Assembly (NCBI RefSeq): GCF_015751965.1
Contig: NZ_JADOVH010000004.1
Coordinates: 239,919-303,918, forward strand
Reading direction: 5' to 3'
Source: Frigoribacterium sp. CG_9.8
GTDB lineage: Bacteria > Actinomycetota > Actinomycetes > Actinomycetales > Microbacteriaceae
Length of the DNA stretch: 64,000 bases
A model generated the notes under the pieces. The model did not search any database. It was not told where the DNA came from and saw only the letters and a list, made by a program, of their open reading frames with translations. A program made the translations under genes and the position numbers. Shown in pieces: positions 56,796 to 64,000 of the stretch (the stretch's first letter is position 1; every line of letters begins with the position of its first letter).

Positions 56796-57758
56796 TCACG
56801 CACTCAGCCTCGACGAAGGCAATCCCGCTTCTCGCAGCAGCGCGAAAAGTGACCGGGGAGCCATCACATTCTCCCAGCACCATCGCGCGACGGACGGCCC
56901 GAGAGCACGAAGACGATCCTCGCGCTTTTTCTCGGCCATCACGACGTCATTGACGGAAAGTCCCTTTCGATACTGTTCCCTGATGTACTTGGCGAGTCCG
57001 TCGAACTCGCCGATCAGCCGAAACTCCGGCCACCAGAAATCCGTGAATCCGATTAGTCCCAGTCGATCATCGAATCGTTTCTGAAGCACCGGAACAGGGA
57101 AACCAAGCTCGTGGATCACCGCGCGACTGACTGATTCCCCGGGGGAGCCCGAGATGCAGTCCCCGAACTCGATGGCACGGCTCACCCTCCGAAGCCCGCG
57201 AGTGACCTCGAGCACCCCGACCGCCTCGAAGAGGTCATCGAGCGTGACGTACGGTTTCGGAGTCTGTGGAGTGCCAGGTCGAATAGCCCAGTCGAGGGCA
57301 GCAACTGCCGCAGGGAATGGCAGCGTGAGCGCGAGATCGATAATCGTGCGGCGCAGGCTCGTGATTGCGACCCCATCCACCACCTCGATTTCGCTGTCGA
57401 TGTGCTTGGTTGCATGACGCCGGAATGATCCTTCGGTGCGGCTCCCTGCCGCCTCGCTCGCGAGCACGTCAACCAGCCGTGGTATTGGCCCGATGAGCGG
57501 CACACCCCACACCACTGCAGCAGATCTGTGGCTGAGCACCGGATGCGTTCGACTCGCACCGGTGGCCGCGATGACCTGGTATCGATACTGCTCGTGACTA
57601 TCAAGGGTGCGCCACACGCTCATCGGCAGATAGGCACCGCGATGGATCCGCACCGCATCGCCACGTTTCACCCCCCGACGGAATGGCCTGCCGTCGAGGT
57701 CGTGTTGGGAAAGCTCGGAAACGAAAGTGATGTCATGGATCGAGGCGATTGTCTGCAT
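56796..57758 (-). CDS. AbiEi-like protein with C-terminal nuclease-type domain
   Basis: 320 aa. The first part (1-160) resembles AbiEi antitoxin-type domains: RGVKRGDAVRIHRGAYLP, LSHRSAAVVWGVPL, TSLRRTIIDLAL. The last part (about 210-310) looks like a PD-(D/E)XK/Vsr-like fold: SPGESVSRAVIHELGFP, FTDFWWPEFRLIGEFDG and AEKKREDRLRALG supply Glu, Asp, Glu and Lys. Family genes occur in many actinobacteria; no toxin partner (AbiEii) is visible beside it. It interrupts guaB and guaB3 and has a copy of the same palindrome on each side. Start ATG at 57758. Confidence 0.72.
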   Translation of the reverse strand: MQTIASIHDITFVSELSQHDLDGRPFRRGVKRGDAVRIHRGAYLPMSVWRTLDSHEQYRYQVIAATGASRTHPVLSHRSAAVVWGVPLIGPIPRLVDVLASEAAGSRTEGSFRRHATKHIDSEIEVVDGVAITSLRRTIIDLALTLPFPAAVAALDWAIRPGTPQTPKPYVTLDDLFEAVGVLEVTRGLRRVSRAIEFGDCISGSPGESVSRAVIHELGFPVPVLQKRFDDRLGLIGFTDFWWPEFRLIGEFDGLAKYIREQYRKGLSVNDVVMAEKKREDRLRALGPSVARWCWENVMAPRSLFALLREAGLPSSRLSA

Positions 57759-57872
57759 CCCCCGACAGTGCCGCAGCCACTCGAGCCTCGAGGCCACAGC
57801 GGCCCATCGGTGGTGGGCGGACGGCGCATGCCGCCTGTGGAGGAGCCGTCACACGGGCAGCCTCGCTGGAGC

Positions 57873-57909
57873 CCATCCCCGGCAGCCATCCCCGGCAGCC
57901 ATCCCCGGG
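57873..57909. repeat. 13-bp tandem repeats next to palindrome copy 2
   Basis: CATCCCCGGCAGC occurs twice and a third CATCCCCGG runs into the palindrome. Confidence 0.75.
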
Positions 57910-57962
57910 CGAGTTCAGACCTTCCGGGCCAGCGTGCCGGCCCGGAATGTCCGAACTCGCCC
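57907..57962. repeat. 56-bp palindromic repeat, copy 2
   Basis: A nearly perfect palindrome from GGGCGAGTTC to GAACTCGCCC. Lies 48 nt after the guaB stop, so it can serve as the guaB terminator. Homologous to copy 1. Confidence 0.9.
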
Positions 57963-58009
57963 AGTTCATTTCTGGGGGCGAAGCACGAGTGACGACTAGC
58001 GACTATCCA

Positions 58010-59584
<1,575 letters not shown>

Positions 59585-59697
59585 TTAACTGAGTTAGACC
59601 TTCAGCTTTTCCACCCCCATAATTAGCCAACCAGCAGATTGTGGCCCTGACGAAACACCGGGGACACAATCCGTAGGTAACGTCAACGACGACGTAC

Positions 59698-59735
59698 GCC
59701 AGAAAGGCCCGGGAACCCCCTTTGTCCCGGCTGGC
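59698..59735 (+). promoter_or_regulatory. Hairpin in the livH leader
   Basis: GCCAG/CTGGC and CCGGGA/TCCCGG pair in nested order just before the ribosome site GGAGG of livH. May protect the mRNA or control translation. The rest of the 241-nt divergent region to guaB shows no other clear element. Confidence 0.4.
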
Positions 59736-59753
59736 GCGCGTCCTGGAGGTTCC

Positions 59754-61133
59754 GTGACACTCGTACCAAGTGCCCGCCCGCATCGAACGCGCTGGCTCAT
59801 CGGCATTGCCGCTGTGCTCCTCGCGGTGTTCGCTTTCTCGGCCAGCCCCGCGTTAGTCAATGCGGCCTTTGCGGCCTCCAGCCCCCCGGTGGATCCCACC
59901 ACGGCCAAGCAGTCGATGCAGGTGTGGATTCGACTCGACTCCGACAAATCGGGGGTGCCGAACGTGAATGTGCAGGTCACCGGGGCAAACGGATTCGACC
60001 AGACCGTCATCACCGGTGCCGACGGCAAAGTGCTCATCGGCTTCGCGAAATCAGGTACCTACACCGTGACCATCGACGAAAAGTCGCTGCCCGCCGGGGC
60101 CGGATTCCCAAACCAAAACCCACGCAAGGTCGAGGTGTTCGCGCAGAACACCGAAGTGCCGGCGAACTTCCTGGTCTCACCAGCGAACAGTGCGATCGGC
60201 GCATCGACTCCGCCCGGGCCGAGCGGTGGTACAGCCAACGAAACGAGCGCGCAGTGGTGGGGCATCTTCTGGTCGAAGGTGGTCACCGGCCTCATTTTCG
60301 GGCTGTTGCTCGCACTGGCGGCCATCGGCCTTTCGCTTATTTACGGAACCACCGGTCTCAACAACTTCGCACACGGCGAGCTCGTGACATTCGGCGCGCT
60401 GATGGCCTACACCTTCAGTGGAATTCTGCGCTGGCCGGCCTGGATCGCGATTATCCTCGCCGTGGTGCTCGGTGGCGTCTTCGGGTATGTGCAGAACCAG
60501 ACCCTCTGGAGGCCCCTGCGCAAGCGCAACCTCGGCCTCATTCCGCTCATGATTGTGACGATCGGCCTCTCCCTCGCCCTGCGCTACGTCTTCGTGTTCT
60601 TCTGGGGATCCGACCGACTCACGCTCCCCAATTCCACGAAACCGTTCCTGGTGATCGGATCGATCAGCCTCAAGTTCACGGATGTCGCGGGTGCCGTCGT
60701 CGCCATCCTCCTGCTGCTCGGTGTTGCGTACGTGCTGCTCCGCACGAAGATCGGCAAGGCGACCAGAGCGGTAGCGGATAACCGCTCGCTTGCTGCAGCG
60801 TCAGGAATCGACGTCGAGGGAGTCATCCGCACCGTCTGGATCGGGGGGGCAGCATTGGCGGCCCTCGCCGGGGTGTTTGTCGGGTACTACCAATCACTGC
60901 GCTGGGATACGGGAGCGTCGATCCTGCTGCTGATCTTCGCAGCCGTCGTGCTCGGTGGCCTCGGCACGGCCTTTGGAGCCCTTATCGGCTCGATCGTCAT
61001 CGGCGTCTTCATCAACGTGTCGACAATCTGGATTCCGGAGAACTTGAAGTACGTGGCCGCCCTGGTGGTCATGATCCTCATTCTCCTCTTCCGCCCGCAG
61101 GGCATACTCGGTCGACGAGACCGCGTCGGATAA
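59754..61133 (+). CDS. livH: Branched-chain amino-acid ABC permease LivH with N-terminal extracytoplasmic domain
   Basis: 459 aa. A signal peptide (about 10-40; AFAAS) and a beta-rich domain (about 50-140) resembling CNA-B/prealbumin-like or carboxypeptidase-regulatory folds (QVWIRLDSDKSGVPNVNVQVTG, SGTYTVTIDEKSL) precede the LivH core (about 170-455: GLSLIYGTTGLNNFAHGEL, AVADNRSLAAASGIDV, VVLGGLGTAFGALIGS). The extra domain would face outside. GTG start with GGAGG. First gene of livHMGF; the substrate-binding protein is not in the window. Confidence 0.9.
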   Translation: MTLVPSARPHRTRWLIGIAAVLLAVFAFSASPALVNAAFAASSPPVDPTTAKQSMQVWIRLDSDKSGVPNVNVQVTGANGFDQTVITGADGKVLIGFAKSGTYTVTIDEKSLPAGAGFPNQNPRKVEVFAQNTEVPANFLVSPANSAIGASTPPGPSGGTANETSAQWWGIFWSKVVTGLIFGLLLALAAIGLSLIYGTTGLNNFAHGELVTFGALMAYTFSGILRWPAWIAIILAVVLGGVFGYVQNQTLWRPLRKRNLGLIPLMIVTIGLSLALRYVFVFFWGSDRLTLPNSTKPFLVIGSISLKFTDVAGAVVAILLLLGVAYVLLRTKIGKATRAVADNRSLAAASGIDVEGVIRTVWIGGAALAALAGVFVGYYQSLRWDTGASILLLIFAAVVLGGLGTAFGALIGSIVIGVFINVSTIWIPENLKYVAALVVMILILLFRPQGILGRRDRVG

Positions 61134-61149
61134 GGGAGCGAAACACAGC

Positions 61150-62124
61150 ATGGATTACAACTTCATTCCCCTCTCTTTCGGCGAACTGTTCTCGCCGACA
61201 ACGGCCGCCTATGCGCTCGCGACCATCGGACTGGCCGTGCACTTCGGTTTCACCGGGCTACTCAACTTCGGCCAAGCCGGATTTATGGCCATCGGCGGAT
61301 ACGCCTTCGCGATCACCTCGGTCAAGTGGCAGTGGCCGCTCTACGGCTCCGTTCTCGCCACTATCGTTGCCGCAACGATCTTTGCTCTCATTCTCGGGAT
61401 CCCCACCCTGAGACTCCGGGCGGACTACTTGAGCATTGTGACAATCGCCGCGGCGGAGATCATCCGACTGTCGGTGAAAACGCCGGAGTTCTCGAGCATC
61501 ACCGGAGGTTCGGAGGGAATCAACGGTGCCGGTGCAACTTTCAACGCGACCAACCCGCTGCCCGAGGGAAGTTTTGGATTCGGAGTGCTCACCTACACCT
61601 CCGAACAGTGGTGGTTACGAATAGTCGGCTGGACTGTCGTCGGCATCGCCCTCCTGCTGGTCTTCCTGCTCATTCGCAGCCCGTGGGGTCGCGTGATCCG
61701 GGGAATCCGCGAAGACGAGGATGCCGTGCGCAGCCTCGGGAAGAACGTCTACTCCTACAAGATGCAGGCCCTGGTTCTCGGAGGAGTTTTCGGCGGACTC
61801 GCCGGTGCGATGTTCATCCTGCCGCGATCGCTCCAGCCGGACAACTACGGCACACAGCTCACGTTCTTCCTCTATACGATCCTGCTGCTCGGCGGGGCGG
61901 CAACGGTGTTCGGTCCGGTCATCGGGTCGATCATCTTCTGGGTGACGCTGTCGCTCTCGGATGGCTTGCTCAGCCTCGGGGTGAATGCTCAAGTGATCCC
62001 GATTACCGCTATCCAGCAGGGGCCAATCCGCTTCGTCATCGTCGGCGTGGCTCTCATGATCCTGGTGATCTTCCGACCACAGGGAATTTCCGGCAAAAAG
62101 AAGGACGCCCAGTTCAGTGTCTAA
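61150..62124 (+). CDS. livM: Branched-chain amino-acid ABC permease LivM
   Basis: 324 aa, about nine helices. GFTGLLNFGQAGFMAIGGYAF, IPTLRLRADYLSIVTIAAAEIIRL and the cytoplasmic coupling segment AVRSLGKNVYSYKMQALVLGG are typical. Pairs with LivH to form the membrane pore. ATG 16 nt after livH, GGAG upstream. Confidence 0.95.
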   Translation: MDYNFIPLSFGELFSPTTAAYALATIGLAVHFGFTGLLNFGQAGFMAIGGYAFAITSVKWQWPLYGSVLATIVAATIFALILGIPTLRLRADYLSIVTIAAAEIIRLSVKTPEFSSITGGSEGINGAGATFNATNPLPEGSFGFGVLTYTSEQWWLRIVGWTVVGIALLLVFLLIRSPWGRVIRGIREDEDAVRSLGKNVYSYKMQALVLGGVFGGLAGAMFILPRSLQPDNYGTQLTFFLYTILLLGGAATVFGPVIGSIIFWVTLSLSDGLLSLGVNAQVIPITAIQQGPIRFVIVGVALMILVIFRPQGISGKKKDAQFSV

Positions 62125-63124
62125 TCGAACTCCCCCCGCAGAACTCGTTGCCGGCCCCGCGGTACCCGGCGTTGCCAAGATCAACCCGATCCTCATCGCT
62201 GACAAGGTCAGCCGCCATTTCGGTGGATTGATGGCCGTCGAGGTCGACCACCTCGAGATTCCGCGCGGTGCGATCACCGCTCTCATCGGACCCAACGGAG
62301 CAGGCAAGACCACCTTTTTCAACCTGCTCACCGGATTCGACAAGCCCAACACCGGCACCTGGAAGTTCGGCGGCAAGAATCTCGCCCACATGCCCGCGTT
62401 CCGCGTCTCGCGGCTCGGGATGGTGCGCACCTTCCAGCTCACCAAGGCACTCGGGCGGTTGACGGTGCTCGAAAACATGCTGCTCGGCGCCAAGGAGCAG
62501 GGGGGAGAGAATCTTTTCGTTGCGCTGATCCGTCCGTTCTGGCGCAAGCGCGAGGATGCGATCACCGAGCGTGCCATGGCGCTGCTTACGAAGTTCAAGC
62601 TCGACACCAAATCTGAAGACTATGCCGCGAGTCTGTCCGGCGGACAGCGCAAGCTGCTCGAGATGGCACGTGCCCTGATGAGCGAACCGGAAATGGTGAT
62701 GCTCGACGAGCCGATGGCCGGGGTCAACCCCGCGTTGACGCAGTCTCTGCTCCACCACATCCTGGACCTGAAGGCCGAGGGGATGACCGTGCTGTTCGTG
62801 GAGCATGACATGCACATGGTCAATGAGATCGCCGACTGGGTGATCGTGATGGCGGAGGGTCGCATCGTCGCAGAGGGTCCCCCGGGGGTCGTGATGAACG
62901 ATCCGGCCGTGATCGATGCCTACCTCGGCGCGCACCACGACACCGACCTCGGAACTCTCACCGGACAGATGGAGATCGCGGAGGGCATGGAGTCCGCCCT
63001 CGTCAAGCATGAGATCGAGGATGAGATCGAAGCCGGCCAGGAAACCGGAATCGACGTCGACCCCTCCACGGAACATCCCGAACCCGGCGCGCGCACGACA
63101 GAGTCGAAGGGAGACGACAAATGA
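62117..63124 (+). CDS. livG: Branched-chain amino-acid ABC ATPase LivG
   Basis: 335 aa. Walker A GPNGAGKTT, signature LSGGQRKLLEMARAL, Walker B MVMLDEPMAGVNP, and switch His in VEHDMHMV. N-terminal 20 and C-terminal 70 residues go beyond the usual LivG (about 255 aa); the tail is acidic and contains repeated Glu-Ile-Glu. GTG start overlaps livM by 8 nt. Confidence 0.94.
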   Translation: MSNRTPPAELVAGPAVPGVAKINPILIADKVSRHFGGLMAVEVDHLEIPRGAITALIGPNGAGKTTFFNLLTGFDKPNTGTWKFGGKNLAHMPAFRVSRLGMVRTFQLTKALGRLTVLENMLLGAKEQGGENLFVALIRPFWRKREDAITERAMALLTKFKLDTKSEDYAASLSGGQRKLLEMARALMSEPEMVMLDEPMAGVNPALTQSLLHHILDLKAEGMTVLFVEHDMHMVNEIADWVIVMAEGRIVAEGPPGVVMNDPAVIDAYLGAHHDTDLGTLTGQMEIAEGMESALVKHEIEDEIEAGQETGIDVDPSTEHPEPGARTTESKGDDK

Positions 63125-63870
63125 GCGAGATGGTACTCGAGACCACGGATCTGGTGGCTGGCTATTTGCCGGGGGTCAACATTTTGAACGGCTGCAACGT
63201 GCATGTCGGCAAGGGGGAACTCGTCGGCATCATCGGTCCGAACGGGGCGGGCAAGTCGACCCTGCTGAAGGCGATCTTCGGCCAGGTGAACATTCGCAGT
63301 GGCAGCGTCATGCTGAACGGCGACAACATCACCGGGCTCAAGGCAGACAAGCTCGTGTCGAAGGGCGTGGGAATGGTGCCCCAGAACAACAATGTGTTCC
63401 CCAGCCTGACCATCGAAGAGAACCTGCAGATGGGCATCTACCAGGAGCCCAAGATGTACAAGCCCCGCTTGGACTTTGTGACCAGCCTCTTCCCCGAGCT
63501 CGGCAAGCGCCTCAAGCAGCGCGCCGGATCGCTGTCGGGCGGAGAACGCCAGATGGTGGCGATGTCCCGCGCCCTCATGATGGAGCCGAGTGTGCTGCTG
63601 CTCGATGAGCCGAGCGCCGGGCTCTCTCCGGTCCGCCAAGATGAGACCTTCATTAACGTTGCCGCGATCAACCGTGCCGGCGTCTCCATCATGATCGTCG
63701 AGCAGAATGCGCGTCGCGCGCTGCAGATCTGCAACCGCGGTTACGTGCTCGACCAGGGAACGGATGCTTACACCGGCACCGGCCGCGACCTGATGAAGGA
63801 CCCGAAGGTCATCGAGCTCTACCTCGGAACCCTCGCCACCGACCAAGAGAAGTCGAAAGAGTCCAGCTAA
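63121..63870 (+). CDS. livF: Branched-chain amino-acid ABC ATPase LivF
   Basis: 249 aa. Walker A GPNGAGKST, Q-loop VPQNNNVFPSLT, signature LSGGERQMVAMSRALM, Walker B VLLLDEPSAGLSP, switch region VEQNARRAL with Gln-Asn as in LivF. ATG overlaps the livG stop (ATGA). Confidence 0.95.
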   Translation: MSEMVLETTDLVAGYLPGVNILNGCNVHVGKGELVGIIGPNGAGKSTLLKAIFGQVNIRSGSVMLNGDNITGLKADKLVSKGVGMVPQNNNVFPSLTIEENLQMGIYQEPKMYKPRLDFVTSLFPELGKRLKQRAGSLSGGERQMVAMSRALMMEPSVLLLDEPSAGLSPVRQDETFINVAAINRAGVSIMIVEQNARRALQICNRGYVLDQGTDAYTGTGRDLMKDPKVIELYLGTLATDQEKSKESS

Positions 63871-64000
63871 GCCCCTGTCAGAGGACAAGGCAGCGCTCTT
63901 CCACTTAGGTGTTCTTCCCACGGAGGTTGTGTGCGTGGCGTGAGTTGAAAAGGTGAGGACCTCCGGTATCGATATGGGTTACGACACTCATTCGATCAAA
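63871..64000. other. End of window after livF
   Basis: No complete gene. CGGAGGT (63921) and ACCTCCG (63959) can pair over a 31-nt loop. A substrate-binding protein gene would be expected further on, but cannot be seen. Confidence 0.3.

Noticed and set aside
63974..64000. Start of a substrate-binding protein gene
   Set aside because: ATG at 63974 has no ribosome site and only nine codons are visible, with no signal-peptide character.

Overview
The window is chromosomal DNA of a high-GC actinobacterium. Gene content suggests the family Microbacteriaceae: homodimeric NADP-isocitrate dehydrogenase, a guaA/DUF3817/SURF1/glpD/guaB3/guaB block, a DUF6350-purN-purH block, a membrane-anchored DDAH, and many genes with a TANNNT box 6-10 nt before the start codon and no Shine-Dalgarno (leaderless style). 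The genus cannot be fixed from sequence alone. No rRNA, tRNA, insertion sequence, prophage or CRISPR array was found.

Layout. 1-8 kb: end of galactokinase, a lipoprotein, then the one-carbon operon glyA-folD-PPOX (minus strand) headed by a ZTP riboswitch, a membrane esterase, an MFS exporter and purU. 8-14 kb: pdxH, an operon of NCS1 permease, cysteine hydrolase and GntR regulator, then yrdB-nagA. 14-19 kb: a 1208-aa secreted subtilase and icd. 19-29 kb: GNAT and ATL proteins, a two-gene ABC exporter with a candidate leader peptide, a membrane-tethered DDAH, purN-purH and DUF6350. 29-35.5 kb: glycerol and dihydroxyacetone use (SorC regulator, dhaKLM, glpFK). 35.5-44 kb: sucCD, an RNase II-like protein, an MpaB-like oxygenase, an OYE ene-reductase and PcrA/UvrD helicase. 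44-48.5 kb: flavin disulfide reductase, GDPD, zinc-ribbon and membrane proteins, BI-1 protein. 48.7-59.5 kb: a long minus-strand block guaA, DUF3817, SURF1, K+/H+ antiporter pair, glpD, guaB3, an AbiEi-like/nuclease gene and guaB. 59.7-63.9 kb: livHMGF, branched-chain amino-acid ABC transporter.

The genes are linked functionally. GlyA, FolD, PurU, PurN and PurH share folate one-carbon units; the ZTP riboswitch ties glyA-folD to the state of purine synthesis, and GuaA/GuaB/GuaB3 handle the guanine branch. Glycerol enters by GlpF, is phosphorylated by GlpK and oxidised by GlpD, while DhaKLM phosphorylates dihydroxyacetone with PEP. icd and sucCD carry the same palindromic operator and probably share a regulator.

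The most notable observations are: the shared icd/sucCD operator; the ZTP riboswitch; guaA, which has no ATG/GTG/TTG start and appears to begin at ATT overlapping the upstream stop codon; a 26-codon leader peptide before the ABC exporter; an AbiEi-like nuclease gene between guaB and guaB3 with a homologous 56-bp palindrome on each side; and two unusual fusions (LivH with an extracytoplasmic domain, DDAH with a membrane domain). I found no clearly new multi-gene defence or biosynthetic system.
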